Source: JAABQT01 sp035459025 (lineage in GTDB: Bacteria > Pseudomonadota > Gammaproteobacteria > Burkholderiales > SG8-39). From it: DNA of 64,000 bases. Position 1 is the first letter of the stretch. Each line of letters begins with the position of its first letter. Of the stretch, positions 10,716 to 20,501 are shown piece by piece. The translations under genes and the position numbers were made by a program. The DNA is taken from assembly GCA_035459025.1 (NCBI GenBank), contig DATHYT010000029.1, positions 72,703 to 136,702 of the forward strand. Direction: 5' to 3'. The notes below the pieces were generated by a model. It saw only the letters and a program-made list of their open reading frames with translations. It was not told where the DNA came from and ran no database searches.

Positions 10716-11635
10716 GCCGCCTCCCCTACGATGCGCACTTCCGGCACCAGTTCGACCGACGTCCGCTCGGCGACCCGCCGGCGCACTTCCTCGATCAGCC
10801 CCTCGATGTCGGCGGCGCTCGCGCGGCGTTCCGGGTTGACGATGAAATTGGCGTGCTTTTCCGAGACGCGCGCGCCGCCGCGCGCGAGGCCCTTCAGGCC
10901 GCAGGACTCGATGAGCCGCGCCGCATGATCGCCCGGCGGGTTGCGGAACACGCTGCCCGCGTTCGGCAATTGCAGTGGCTGCGAGGCGATGCGCCGCACC
11001 AGGAGCTCGCGGATGCGTCCACGCGCCACCGCGCCGTCCCCGGGGCGCAGCGCGAACCACGCGCCCGCGAACCACTCGTCCTCGCCCAGCCGGCGGCCGT
11101 CGCGAAGCGCGCAATGCCGATAGCCAACGTCGAACTCCGCGCGCGCCCGGGTGCGCAGCGCGCCGCTCCTGTCGATGGTCACCGCGCGCTCCACCAGGTC
11201 CCAGGTTTCGCCGCCGTAGCAGCCGGCGTTCATGGCAAGCGCGCCGCCCACCGTGCCGGGAATGCCGGCCAGGAACTCCGCGTGCGCCAGGTCGTGGCGC
11301 GCGGCGAAGCGCGCCACCTTTGGCGCGGCGACACCCGCGTCGGCATATAGCCGCCCGCCGAGCGTCTGCGGGTGCAGCCCGGCCGCGTGGGTCAGCACCA
11401 CGGTGCCGTTGAAGCCGCCGTCGCGCACCAGCAGGTTCGAGCCCAGGCCGACGAACAGCAGCGGCTCGCGCGGCGGCAGCTGCGCAAGGAACGACTGCAG
11501 GTCCTCCAGGTCCGCCGGCGCGTAGAAGCGCGCGGCCGCGCCGCCCGCGCGCCAGCTGACGTGGCGCGACATCGGCTCGCGTGCCTTCAGCACGCCGCGC
11601 AGTCCTTGCAGTCTGAGCGCGTCCGCCATGTTCAT
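10712..11635 (-). CDS. murB: MurB, UDP-N-acetylenolpyruvoylglucosamine reductase
   Basis: Reduces UDP-GlcNAc-enolpyruvate to UDP-MurNAc using NADPH and FAD. The 307-aa protein has the FAD-binding stretch LFVGLGSNLLVRDGG, GIPGTVGGALAMNAGCYG, and the active-site NAGSVFRNP with its catalytic Ser. It is a compact (type II-like) MurB. The ATG at 11635 overlaps the murC stop (ATGA); a second ATG two codons on is possible. In many Burkholderiales murB lies elsewhere, so its place between murC and ddl is a useful taxonomic hint. Confidence 0.97.
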   Translation of the reverse strand: MNMADALRLQGLRGVLKAREPMSRHVSWRAGGAAARFYAPADLEDLQSFLAQLPPREPLLFVGLGSNLLVRDGGFNGTVVLTHAAGLHPQTLGGRLYADAGVAAPKVARFAARHDLAHAEFLAGIPGTVGGALAMNAGCYGGETWDLVERAVTIDRSGALRTRARAEFDVGYRHCALRDGRRLGEDEWFAGAWFALRPGDGAVARGRIRELLVRRIASQPLQLPNAGSVFRNPPGDHAARLIESCGLKGLARGGARVSEKHANFIVNPERRASAADIEGLIEEVRRRVAERTSVELVPEVRIVGEAA

Positions 11636-13008
11636 GTCAGCTGCGCCGGCACGTTGGCGATCGATCCCGCGCCCATGGTCACCACCACGTCGCCGTCGCG
11701 CGCCACGCGGCGGATGGCGGCCGCGAGCTGCGCGACATCCTCGACGAAGACCGGCTCGACCTTGCCGGCGACGCGCACGGCGCGCGCGAGCGAGCGGCCG
11801 TCGGCGGCGACGATCGGCGGCTCGCCGGCGGCGTAGACCTCGGCAAGGAGCAGCGCGTCGGCCGTCGACAGCACCTCCACGAAGTCCTCGAACAGGTCGC
11901 GGGTGCGCGTGTAGCGGTGCGGCTGAAAGGCGAGCACCATCCGGCGGCCGGGGAAGGCGCCGCGCGCTGCAGCGAGCGTCGCGGCCATTTCCGCGGGGTG
12001 GTGCCCATAGTCGTCGACGAGGGTGAAGCGGCCGCCGCCCTCGACCTTGATCTCGCCGCAGCGCTGGAAGCGCCGCCCCACGCCGCGGAACTCGGCGAGC
12101 GCCTTGAGGATCGCGGCGTCCGCCACGCCGAGCTCGGTGCCCACCGCGATCGCGGCGAGCGCGTTCTGCACGTTGTGCGCCCCCGGCAGGTTGAGGTGCA
12201 CGGAGAGCGCAGGCTTACCCTCGCGCTGAGTGGTGAAGCGCATCGCGCCCGCGGCGTGCTCTACCCTCTCGGCGCGCACCATCGCCTCGGCGGCGAAGCC
12301 GTAGGTCACCACGGGCTTGGAGACGAACGGCAGGATCTCGCGCACGTGTGCGTCGTCCGCGCACAGCACCGCGCTGCCGTAGAAAGGCAGGTTCTGCAGG
12401 AATTGCACGAACGCCTGCTTGAGGCGCGCGAAATCGTGCTGGTAGGTTTCCATGTGGTCGGCGTCGATGTTGGTGACTACCGCCAGCACCGGCTGCAGGT
12501 GCAGGAACGAAGCGTCGGATTCGTCCGCCTCGACGACGATGTATTCGCCCTGGCCGAGGCGCGCATTCGAGCCCGCGGCGTTCAGCCGCCCGCCGATGAC
12601 GAAGGTCGGGTCGAGCCCACCCTCGGCAAGCACGCTCGCCACCAGGCTGGTGGTGGTCGTCTTGCCGTGCGTGCCGGCGATGGCGACGCCTTGCTTCAGG
12701 CGCATCAGCTCGGCGAGCATCAGCGCGCGCGGCACGACCGGCACGCGCCGCGCGCGCGCCGCCTGCACTTCGGGGTTGTCGGCGCGCACCGCGCTCGACA
12801 CCACCACCGCGTCGGCGCCGTCGATGTTGTGCGCCGCGTGCGCCGTCGCCACGCGCGCGCCGAGTTCGGCGAGGCGCCGCGTCGCCGGGCTCTCGGCGAG
12901 GTCCGAGCCGCTCACCTGGTAGCCCAGGTTCAACAGCACCTCGGCGATACCCGACATGCCGGAGCCGCCGACGCCGATGAAGTGGATGTGCCGGACCTTG
13001 TGCTTCAT
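11632..13008 (-). CDS. murC: MurC, UDP-N-acetylmuramate--L-alanine ligase
   Basis: Adds L-Ala to UDP-MurNAc, the first Mur-ligase step. The open frame is much longer, but the ATG at 13008 (458 aa, MKHKVRHIHFIGVGGSGMSG) is right: it overlaps the murG stop as ATGA and starts with the UDP-binding glycine loop. The P-loop AGTHGKTTTT lies at residues 111-120. The lysine/Mg region VEADESDASFL and the C-terminal domain start VDDYGHHPAEM are present. Confidence 0.98.
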   Translation of the reverse strand: MKHKVRHIHFIGVGGSGMSGIAEVLLNLGYQVSGSDLAESPATRRLAELGARVATAHAAHNIDGADAVVVSSAVRADNPEVQAARARRVPVVPRALMLAELMRLKQGVAIAGTHGKTTTTSLVASVLAEGGLDPTFVIGGRLNAAGSNARLGQGEYIVVEADESDASFLHLQPVLAVVTNIDADHMETYQHDFARLKQAFVQFLQNLPFYGSAVLCADDAHVREILPFVSKPVVTYGFAAEAMVRAERVEHAAGAMRFTTQREGKPALSVHLNLPGAHNVQNALAAIAVGTELGVADAAILKALAEFRGVGRRFQRCGEIKVEGGGRFTLVDDYGHHPAEMAATLAAARGAFPGRRMVLAFQPHRYTRTRDLFEDFVEVLSTADALLLAEVYAAGEPPIVAADGRSLARAVRVAGKVEPVFVEDVAQLAAAIRRVARDGDVVVTMGAGSIANVPAQLT

Positions 13009-14057
13009 CCGGCAATCTCCATGCAGCGCGCGGCCACCCGGTGGGCGGCATCGGGCTTGCCCAGACCGCGCGCGCGCCGTGCCATCTCCAGCAGGCGGGG
13101 CCGGTCGAGCGCGCGCAGCGTCGCCGCGAGCTTGTGTGGCGTGAGCTCGGCCTGCGGCAAGAGCAGCGCCGCGGCTTTCTCCGCGAGAAAGCGCGCGTTG
13201 GCGCTCTGGTGATCGTCGACGGCGTGCGGGAAAGGCACCAGCAGGCTCGCCACGCCGCCCGCCGAGAGCTCGGCGACGGTGATCGCCCCGGCGCGGCAGA
13301 TGACGAGGTCGGCCTCGGCGTAGCGCCGCGCCATGTCGTCGATGAACGCCACGAGTTCCCCTTGCACGCCGGCGGCGCGGTAGTTTGCGCGCAGCGCCTC
13401 CAGATGCTTCTCGCCCGACTGGTGTACCACCCTGGGTCGCGGCTCGAGCAGCGCCAGCGCCCGCGGCACACAGTCGTTCAGCGCCTGCGCGCCGAGGCTG
13501 CCCCCCACCACCAGGAGCCGGAGCGGCCCGTCGCGCCCGGCGAAGCGCGCCTCGGGCGGCGCCATCGCGGCGATTTCTCGCCGCACCGGGTTGCCGGTCC
13601 ACTCGGCGCCCTTGAGCGCCTCGGGAAACGCCGTCATCGCCTTGTCGGCGACCGCGGCGAGCACGCGGTTGGTGAGCCCGGCAATCGCGTTCTGCTCGTG
13701 CACGGCCAGCGGCCGCGCGAGGAGCGACGCCATCATGCCGCCGGGAAACGCCACGTAGCCCCCCATGCCCAGAACCACGTCCGGGCGCAGGCGGAAGATG
13801 GCGCGCGCCGCCTGCACGAAGCCGACGAGCAGGTTCGCCGGCAGGAGCAGCGCGGCCAGCAGCCCCTTGCCGCGCAGCGCGGCCGCGCGCACGTACGTCA
13901 TCCGGTAGCCGTGCGCCGGCACGAGGCGCGCCTCCATGCCGGACCTGGCCCCCATCCACACCACGTTCCAGCCCGCGGCGCGCATTTCGTCGGCGACCGC
14001 CAGCCCCGGGAACACGTGCCCGCCGGTGCCGCCGGCCATGATGAGCGCGGTCCTCAT
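13005..14057 (-). CDS. murG: MurG, lipid II synthase (GlcNAc transferase)
   Basis: Transfers GlcNAc from UDP-GlcNAc to lipid I on the inner face of the membrane. The 350-aa GT28 protein shows the glycine loop GGTGGHVFPGLAVA, the HEQNAIAG motif, VVGGSLGAQALN and the donor-binding ICRAGAITVAELSAGG. The ATG at 14057 overlaps the ftsW stop (ATGA), and its own stop overlaps the murC ATG, so all three are tightly coupled. Confidence 0.98.
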   Translation of the reverse strand: MRTALIMAGGTGGHVFPGLAVADEMRAAGWNVVWMGARSGMEARLVPAHGYRMTYVRAAALRGKGLLAALLLPANLLVGFVQAARAIFRLRPDVVLGMGGYVAFPGGMMASLLARPLAVHEQNAIAGLTNRVLAAVADKAMTAFPEALKGAEWTGNPVRREIAAMAPPEARFAGRDGPLRLLVVGGSLGAQALNDCVPRALALLEPRPRVVHQSGEKHLEALRANYRAAGVQGELVAFIDDMARRYAEADLVICRAGAITVAELSAGGVASLLVPFPHAVDDHQSANARFLAEKAAALLLPQAELTPHKLAATLRALDRPRLLEMARRARGLGKPDAAHRVAARCMEIAG

Positions 14058-15217
14058 GCGCGCATCCCCCGCGCCAGCTGCCGGTTCTCCCAGTCGATAC
14101 GCAGCAGCAGCGCCAGCGCGACGCTGTTGGCGAGGAGGCCCGTGCCGCCGAAGCTCATCAGCGGCAGCGTGAGGCCCTTGGTGGGCAGCAGCCCCATGTT
14201 CACGCCCATGTTGATGAGCGCCTGGAACCCGATCCAGATGCCGATGCCCTGCGCCGCAAGCGCGGCGAAGTGGCGCTCACGCAGCGCCGCCTGCCGGCCG
14301 ATGGCGAAGGCGCGCATCACCACCCACGTAAACAGCCCGATCACCGCCGCGACGCCGAGAAAGCCGAGCTCCTCGGCGATCACCGCGAGGAGGAAGTCCG
14401 TGTGCGCCTCGGGCAGGTAAAAGAGCTTCTCCACGCTCGCGCCCAGCCCGACGCCGAGAAATTCGCCGCGGCCGAAGGCGATCAGCGCGTGCGACAGCTG
14501 GTAGCCGCGGCCGAACGGATCGGTCCACGGGTCCATGAAGCCGAAGATGCGCTGCATGCGGTACTCGGAGGTCAGCACGAGCAGCGCGAAGCCGAGCGCG
14601 AGCATCGCCACCAGCGCGGCGAAGTGCCGGCCGTTCATGCCGCCGAGGAAGAGAATCCCGAACGCCGTCACTGCGATCACCACCAGCGCGCCGAAGTCGG
14701 GCTCGCGCAGCAGCAGCCACGATACGAACATCATCACCGCGAGCATCGGCAGCAGCCCGCGGCGGAAGCTCTTCAGCACCGCGTGCTTGCGCACCGTGTA
14801 ATCGGCCGCGTAGAGCACCGCGGCGAGCTTCACCAGCTCCGAGGGCTGCACCGTGATCGCGCCGAGGTCGAGCCAGCGGCGCGCGCCGTTCACCTCGCGC
14901 CCGATGCCCGGCACCAGCACCAGCGCGAGGAGCGCGAGGCCGGCGAGGAACGCGAGCGGCGCGCATTTCTGCCAGAACCGCACGGGCAGCAGGAACACGA
15001 CGATCGCACCGGCCAGCGCCGCGCCCAGGAACACCGCGTGGCGCAGCAGGAAATAGGCCGGGTTGGCGCCCGTGTAGCGGCTCGCCTCCGCGGTGGCGAT
15101 GGAGGCCGAGTACACCATTACCAGGCCGATCGCCATCAGCAGGAGCGCCGCCCAGGCGAGCGAGCGGTCGTACTCGGGGGCGGCCGCGGGCTTGGCGAAG
15201 ACGTAGGTGGCGCTCAC
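14054..15217 (-). CDS. ftsW: FtsW, SEDS-family septal peptidoglycan polymerase
   Basis: FtsW is the polytopic glycosyltransferase that works with FtsI to build septal peptidoglycan. The 387-aa protein starts with GTG at 15217 (MSATYVFAKP) and has about ten hydrophobic segments. SEDS motifs are visible: NGARRWLDLGAITVQPSEL, the large periplasmic loop around YQLSHALIAFGRGEFLGVGLG, and the C-terminal PTKGLTLPLMSFGGTGL. It lies between murD (3 nt before) and murG (4-nt overlap). Confidence 0.97.
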   Translation of the reverse strand: MSATYVFAKPAAAPEYDRSLAWAALLLMAIGLVMVYSASIATAEASRYTGANPAYFLLRHAVFLGAALAGAIVVFLLPVRFWQKCAPLAFLAGLALLALVLVPGIGREVNGARRWLDLGAITVQPSELVKLAAVLYAADYTVRKHAVLKSFRRGLLPMLAVMMFVSWLLLREPDFGALVVIAVTAFGILFLGGMNGRHFAALVAMLALGFALLVLTSEYRMQRIFGFMDPWTDPFGRGYQLSHALIAFGRGEFLGVGLGASVEKLFYLPEAHTDFLLAVIAEELGFLGVAAVIGLFTWVVMRAFAIGRQAALRERHFAALAAQGIGIWIGFQALINMGVNMGLLPTKGLTLPLMSFGGTGLLANSVALALLLRIDWENRQLARGMRA

Positions 15218-15220
15218 GCG

Positions 15221-16600
15221 TCAGTCCTCCAGCGCCGCCACCGCCGCGGCGAACGCCTCGCCGCGGTGCCGGTAGTCGCGAAACATGTCGAAGCTGGCGC
15301 AGGCGGGCGAGAGCAGCACCGCGTCGCCCTCGCGCGCGAGTGCCCCCGCGCGCGCCACGGCGTCCTCGAGCGTGGCGCAACGCTCGAGCGGCACCCCGGC
15401 CGCGGCGAGCGCGCGCTCGATGAGCGGCGCGTCGCGGCCGATGAGCAGCACGGCGCGCGCGTGCGCGCTCACCGCGGGCGCAAGCGGGGTGAAGTCCTGC
15501 CCCTTGCCGTCGCCGCCCGCGATCAGCACTGCGGGCCGCCCCAGGCCGCGCAGCGCGGCGAGCGCCGCGCCCACGTTGGTGCCCTTGGAATCGTCGTACC
15601 AGTCCACGCCGCGGCGCTCGCGCAGCCGCTGCAGCCGGTGCGGCAGCCCGCGGAAGCTCGCCAGGCCGGCGGCCAGCCGCTCGCGCGGCACGTCGAGCGC
15701 ACGCGCCAGCGCGCAGGCGGCGAGCGCGTTGGCGACATTGTGCAGGCCGTGGATCGGCAGCTGCGCAGCGCGCGCGAAACCGTGCGAGCCCTCGTGCAGC
15801 GCTCCGTCCACGATGCCGAAGTCCTCCTCCGACGCGGGCGCATCGAGCCCGAAGGTGACGCGGCGCCGGTTGGGCAGGCCCATGCCGAGCGAGCGCCAGT
15901 TGTCGCGGTTCAGCACCTGCACGCCCTGCCCCATGAAGATGCGCGCCTTTGCTGCCGCATAGTCGTCGATGCCGGCGTAGCGGTCGAGGTGATCCTCGCT
16001 GACGTTGAGCATCGCCGCCGCCTCCGGCTCCAGCGACCAGGTGGTCTCGAGCTGGTAGCTGGAGAGCTCGAGCACCCACGCCGCGGGCAGCCTGGCGCGC
16101 GCGGCGAGCGCGGCAAGCGCCGAGGGCCCGATATTGCCCGCCACCTCGACATCGACGCCGGCAGTGCGCAACAGATGGCCGGTGAGCGCGGTGACGGTGG
16201 TCTTGCCGTTGGTCCCGGTGATCGCGAGCACGCGCGTGTGGTTATGCGCGCGCACGTGCCAGGCGAAGAGCTCGATTTCGCCGACCACCGGGATGCCGCG
16301 CGCGAGCGCCGCCCGCACGACGTCCTCCTGCAGGGACAGCCCGGGGCTGACGCACAGCAGCTCAATGCCCTCGAGCAGCGCCGGCGTGAACGGGCCCGAC
16401 CGCAGCTCTCCCGCGAAGTCCGCGGCGCGCGGCGGCGCCGCCCGCGTATCGGCGACGCGCGCGCGTGCGCCCTGGCCCTCGACCCAGCGCGCGATCGCGA
16501 GGCCGGTGTCGCCCAGGCCGAGCACCAGCACGGCGCGCCCGGCAAGCCGCATCGGCTCGGGCCGCGGCAGCAGGTTGAGGACGGGCTCGCGCATCGACAT
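15221..16600 (-). CDS. murD: MurD, UDP-N-acetylmuramoylalanine--D-glutamate ligase
   Basis: Adds D-Glu to UDP-MurNAc-L-Ala. The ATG at 16600 (459 aa, MSMREPVLNLLPRPEPM) lies 2 nt after the mraY stop; a second ATG at 16594 would remove two residues. Visible: VLVLGLGDTGLA N-terminal UDP loop, P-loop ITGTNGKTTVTAL (GTNGKTT at residues 129-135), ELSSYQLE, NVSEDHLDRY and the C-terminal DDSKGTNVGAALAAL typical of MurD. The long open frame upstream of the chosen start is a shadow of mraY. Confidence 0.97.
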   Translation of the reverse strand: MSMREPVLNLLPRPEPMRLAGRAVLVLGLGDTGLAIARWVEGQGARARVADTRAAPPRAADFAGELRSGPFTPALLEGIELLCVSPGLSLQEDVVRAALARGIPVVGEIELFAWHVRAHNHTRVLAITGTNGKTTVTALTGHLLRTAGVDVEVAGNIGPSALAALAARARLPAAWVLELSSYQLETTWSLEPEAAAMLNVSEDHLDRYAGIDDYAAAKARIFMGQGVQVLNRDNWRSLGMGLPNRRRVTFGLDAPASEEDFGIVDGALHEGSHGFARAAQLPIHGLHNVANALAACALARALDVPRERLAAGLASFRGLPHRLQRLRERRGVDWYDDSKGTNVGAALAALRGLGRPAVLIAGGDGKGQDFTPLAPAVSAHARAVLLIGRDAPLIERALAAAGVPLERCATLEDAVARAGALAREGDAVLLSPACASFDMFRDYRHRGEAFAAAVAALED

Positions 16601-16602
16601 GG

Positions 16603-17694
16603 TCACCGCAGCTTCAGCGTCGAGAGCCCGAACAGCACGAGCATCATGGTGATGATCCAGAAGCGCACCACCACCTGCGATTCCTTCCAGCCTTCGAGCT
16701 CGTAGTGGTGGTGCAGCGGCGCCATGCGGAAGATGCGCCGCCCCCCGGTCGCCTTGAAGTAGATGACTTGCAGCATCACCGACAGCGTCTCGACGACGAA
16801 CACGCCGCCCATGATGAACAGCACGATCTCCTGGCGCACGATCACCGCCATCGTGCCGAGCGCGGCGCCGAGCGCGAGCGCGCCCACGTCGCCCATGAAC
16901 ACCTCGGCGGGATACGCGTTGAACCAGAGAAAGCCCAGTCCCGCGCCGGCGAGCGCGCCGCAGAACACCGTGAGCTCGCCCGCGCCCGCGATATAGGGCA
17001 GGCCGAGGTACTTGCTGAACACGCTGTGGCCGGCCACGTACGCGAAGATGCCCAGCGCGGCGCCGATCATCACCGTCGGCATGATGGCGAGTCCGTCGAG
17101 GCCGTCGGTCAGGTTGACGGCGTTCGACGTGCCGACAATGACAAAGTACGTAAGGATGATGAAGCCGATCGGCCCGAGCGGGTACGCGACGAACTTGAAG
17201 AACGGCACGATGAGCTCGTTCAGCGCCGGATTGCCCTGCGCGATGCTGGCGAGGTAGGCCGCCGCCGCGAGGCCGATCGCCGACTGCCAGAACAGCTTCG
17301 CGCGCGCCGACAGGCCCTTCGGATTGCGGTGCACCACCTTGCGGTAGTCGTCGATCCAGCCGATGGCGCCGAAGCCGAGCGTCACCAGCAGCACCACCCA
17401 CAGGTAGCGGTTCTGCAGGTCGCCCCAGAGCAGCGTGGTGATGCCGATCGACAGCAGGATCAGCGCGCCGCCCATGGTCGGCGTGCCCGCCTTGGTGAGG
17501 TGCGTTTTGGGCCCGTCGTCGCGCACCGACTGGCCGATCTTGTAGGCGGTCAGCTTGCGGATCACGAGCGGGCCGAGAATCAGCGAGATGGCGAGCGCGG
17601 TGAGGCAGGCGAGCACCGCGCGCAGCGTGATGTAGTTGAAGACGTTGAACAGGCGCACGTCGCGGGCCAGCCATTGCGCGAATTCGAGCAGCAT
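16603..17694 (-). CDS. mraY: MraY, phospho-MurNAc-pentapeptide translocase
   Basis: Transfers phospho-MurNAc-pentapeptide to undecaprenyl phosphate to make lipid I. The 363-aa polytopic protein has about ten transmembrane helices. Family motifs: KAGTPTMGG, the aspartate pair GWIDDYRKV, NAVNLTDGLDGLA, FMGDVGALALG and the PLHHHYELEGW loop. The ATG at 17694 overlaps the murF stop (ATGA). Confidence 0.98.
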   Translation of the reverse strand: MLLEFAQWLARDVRLFNVFNYITLRAVLACLTALAISLILGPLVIRKLTAYKIGQSVRDDGPKTHLTKAGTPTMGGALILLSIGITTLLWGDLQNRYLWVVLLVTLGFGAIGWIDDYRKVVHRNPKGLSARAKLFWQSAIGLAAAAYLASIAQGNPALNELIVPFFKFVAYPLGPIGFIILTYFVIVGTSNAVNLTDGLDGLAIMPTVMIGAALGIFAYVAGHSVFSKYLGLPYIAGAGELTVFCGALAGAGLGFLWFNAYPAEVFMGDVGALALGAALGTMAVIVRQEIVLFIMGGVFVVETLSVMLQVIYFKATGGRRIFRMAPLHHHYELEGWKESQVVVRFWIITMMLVLFGLSTLKLR

Positions 17695-19046
17695 CAGTGA
17701 CCCCCTTCGGCTTCGCCGGTGAGCGCCGCCACCACGCGCTCCATGCGCATGAAGCGCGAGCCCTTCACCAGCACGGTGGCGGCGGCCGGCAGCGCCGCTT
17801 GCAGGTGCGCGGGCGAGGCGAAATGGCGCCCCCCCTTGCCGAAGGCGGCGACCGCCTCGCGGCTCGCCTCGCCCAGGGCGAAGAGCGCGCCAACGCCGCG
17901 CTCGCGGGCGTAGGCGCCGATCTCGCGGTGGAACTGCGGCCCCTGCGTGCCCACCTCGCCCATGTCGCCGAGCACCAGCACCGTGGGCGCCTGGCAGGCG
18001 GCGAGCACGTCGATGGCCGCGCGCACCGAATCGGGGTTGGCGTTGTAGCTGTCGTCGATGAGCGTGGCGCCGCTTTGCGTGCGCTTGAGCTGCATGCGCC
18101 CCGAGTAGGGCCTGAAGGCCTCCAGGCCCCGGCCGATCGTCGCCACCGGGACGCCCGCCGCGTGCGCGCAGGCTGCGGCGGCGAGCGCATTCCTCACGTT
18201 GTGCAGGCCGGCGATGGCGAGGCGCGCGCGCGCCTCGCCGTCGGTCGTGCGCACCACGATGTCGCTCGCGAGGGGCCGCAGCGCGTAGCCGCCGCCGACC
18301 GCGGCCTTGGGCGCGAGGCCAAACTCGACGACGCGGCGCGCACCGGCGGCCTCGACGAAGATGCCGTGGCACGCATCGTCGGCATTCAGCACCGCGATGC
18401 CCGTGGCCGGCAGGGCGCGATAGACGTGCGCGTTCTCCGCGGCGCTCGCCTCGACGCTGCCCATGAACTCCATGTGCTCGCGCTGCGCGTTGGTGACCAG
18501 GCCGATCGTCGGCTGCGCGATCGCGGCGAGCCACTCGATCTCGCCGGGGTGGTTCATGCCGAGCTCGACGGCGCAGTAGCGATGCGCGCCGGTCAGGCCG
18601 AGCAATGTGAGCGGCACGCCGATATCGGTATTGAGGTTGCCCTTCGTGGCGAGCACCGCGCCTTCGCCCGCGTGCGCCCGCAGGATCGAGGCCAGCATCT
18701 CCTTGGTGGTGGTCTTGCCGTTCGCGCCGGCAATGCCGATGACCACCGGCGTAAACCGGCTGCGCCAATGGCGCCCCAGCCGCCCCAGCGCCCTGCGGGT
18801 GTCGTCCACCACGACCAGCGGTAGCGGCGCCTCGCCGCCGAAGCGCGCGTCGACCAGCGCCGCGGCGGCGCCGCGCGCCTTTGCCGCAGCGATGAAGTCG
18901 TGGCCGTCGAAACGCTCACCGCGGATGGCGACGAACAGCTCGCCCGCGCCGACGCCCCGCGAATCGGTCGAGACGGCCGTGTAGCGCGCGTCGGTCCCGC
19001 GCAGACGGCCCTGCGTTGCGGCGGCGGTCTCGGCGAGGCTCATCAT
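17694..19046 (-). CDS. murF: MurF, UDP-MurNAc-tripeptide--D-Ala-D-Ala ligase
   Basis: Adds the D-Ala-D-Ala dipeptide made by Ddl, completing the UDP-MurNAc-pentapeptide. The 450-aa product starts at the ATG at 19046, where ATGATGA merges the start with the murE stop. P-loop GANGKTT is at residues 107-113, followed by ELGMNHPGEIEWLA, NAQREHMEFMGS and the C-terminal DDSYNANPDSV motif diagnostic for MurF. Confidence 0.97.
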   Translation of the reverse strand: MMSLAETAAATQGRLRGTDARYTAVSTDSRGVGAGELFVAIRGERFDGHDFIAAAKARGAAAALVDARFGGEAPLPLVVVDDTRRALGRLGRHWRSRFTPVVIGIAGANGKTTTKEMLASILRAHAGEGAVLATKGNLNTDIGVPLTLLGLTGAHRYCAVELGMNHPGEIEWLAAIAQPTIGLVTNAQREHMEFMGSVEASAAENAHVYRALPATGIAVLNADDACHGIFVEAAGARRVVEFGLAPKAAVGGGYALRPLASDIVVRTTDGEARARLAIAGLHNVRNALAAAACAHAAGVPVATIGRGLEAFRPYSGRMQLKRTQSGATLIDDSYNANPDSVRAAIDVLAACQAPTVLVLGDMGEVGTQGPQFHREIGAYARERGVGALFALGEASREAVAAFGKGGRHFASPAHLQAALPAAATVLVKGSRFMRMERVVAALTGEAEGGH

Positions 19047-20494
19047 GCCTTCCCCCGCCGTGCGAGCGCGGCGCGCGCCACTTCGGCGTCCGAGAATGGC
19101 AGGCGCTGCCCGGCGATCTCCTGCGTCGCCTCGTGGCCCTTGCCCGCGAGCAGCACCACGTCGGCGAGCGCAGCCGCGTCGATTGCGGCGTGGATGGCGT
19201 GCATGCGGTTCGGCTCCACCGTGTGCGGCGCGTCGACGCCGGCCTCGATTTCGCGCAGGATCGCGAGCGGATCTTCTCCGCGCGGGTTGTCGGAGGTGAG
19301 CACGACGCGATCGGCAAGCCGCGAGGCCGCGGCGCCCATCGGCGCGCGCTTGGCGCGGTCGCGCTCGCCGCCGGCGCCGAACACCGCCACCAGGCGCCCG
19401 CCGCGCGCCGCCGCGACCGGGCGCAGCGCGCGCAGCACCTGCTCCAGCGCATCGGGCGTGTGCGCGTAGTCGACGACCACGAGCGGCGCGCCCTTGCCGC
19501 CGAGGCGCTGCATGCGTCCCGGAACATCGGGCAGGCGCTCGAGGCAGCGCACCGCGTCGCCGAACGCCATGCCGCGGGCGATGAGCGCGCCGAGCACGCC
19601 GAGCGCATTCGAGACGTTGAAGCGGCCGAGCGCGTCGAGCATGACTTCGGCCTCGCCCCAGCTCGAGGCGATGCGCAGCGGCGCGCCCTCGCGCACCGAG
19701 GCGACGATGAACTCGCCGGTTGCGGGCGCCGAGACCAGGCTGGTTCCGATGGTGCGCACGCCGCGCGCAGCCATCCGCTGCGCGAGCTGCGCGCCGAACA
19801 CGTCGTCGAGGTTGAGTACCGCGCAGCCGAGCCCCTCGGTGTCGAACAGGCGTGCCTTGGCCGCCGCGTACGCGTCCATCGTGCCGTGGTAGTCGAGATG
19901 GTCGTGCGACAGGTTGGTGAACAGCGCGCAGTCGAAGGCGACCCCGCCCACGCGCCCCTGCTGCAGGCCGTGCGAGGACACCTCCATCGTCACCGCCACC
20001 GCGCCCTGCCGGCGCATGTCGGCCAGCGTGCCGTGCAGCTCGAGCGCGTCCGGTGTGGTGTTGCGCGCGTGCTCGAGCTGCCCGGGAAAGCCGGTGCCGA
20101 GCGTGCCGATCACGCCGCACTTCGCGCCGGCGCCCGTGAGCGCGGCCGCGAGCCACTGCGTACAGGTGGTCTTGCCGTTGGTGCCGGTGACGCCGCAGGT
20201 CCAGAGCGCCGCCGACGGCCGGCCGTAGAACTCGTGGGCAAGCGCGCCCGCGCACCGCCGCAGATCCGGCACGCCCGCGTTGGGCACGCGCCATGCCGGA
20301 TTCCAGGCGAAGCCCTCGGCCTCCCATAGCACGCCGGCGGCGCCTTGCGCGACCGCCTGCGGAATGAAGCGGCGGCCATCGGCGCGCTCGCCCGGGTAGG
20401 CGAAGAACGCCACGCCGGGCGCACAGCGGCGGCTGTCCGCGGCGAGCCTTTCGATCATCGCCCCCTGGCGCGCGAGCTGTCCGAGCGGGTCCAT
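19043..20494 (-). CDS. murE: MurE, UDP-MurNAc-L-Ala-D-Glu--meso-diaminopimelate ligase
   Basis: Adds meso-diaminopimelate to the peptide stem. The ATG at 20494 (483 aa, MDPLGQLARQ) lies 7 nt after the ftsI stop; the longer open frame above it belongs to ftsI sequence. P-loop GTNGKTT is at residues 104-110, with NLSHDHLDYHGTMD and the carbamylated-Lys region following. TSDNPRGEDP carries the DNPR signature that selects meso-DAP rather than Lys, consistent with a Gram-negative wall. Confidence 0.97.
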   Translation of the reverse strand: MDPLGQLARQGAMIERLAADSRRCAPGVAFFAYPGERADGRRFIPQAVAQGAAGVLWEAEGFAWNPAWRVPNAGVPDLRRCAGALAHEFYGRPSAALWTCGVTGTNGKTTCTQWLAAALTGAGAKCGVIGTLGTGFPGQLEHARNTTPDALELHGTLADMRRQGAVAVTMEVSSHGLQQGRVGGVAFDCALFTNLSHDHLDYHGTMDAYAAAKARLFDTEGLGCAVLNLDDVFGAQLAQRMAARGVRTIGTSLVSAPATGEFIVASVREGAPLRIASSWGEAEVMLDALGRFNVSNALGVLGALIARGMAFGDAVRCLERLPDVPGRMQRLGGKGAPLVVVDYAHTPDALEQVLRALRPVAAARGGRLVAVFGAGGERDRAKRAPMGAAASRLADRVVLTSDNPRGEDPLAILREIEAGVDAPHTVEPNRMHAIHAAIDAAALADVVLLAGKGHEATQEIAGQRLPFSDAEVARAALARRGKA

Positions 20495-20501
20495 GCGCGC
20501 A

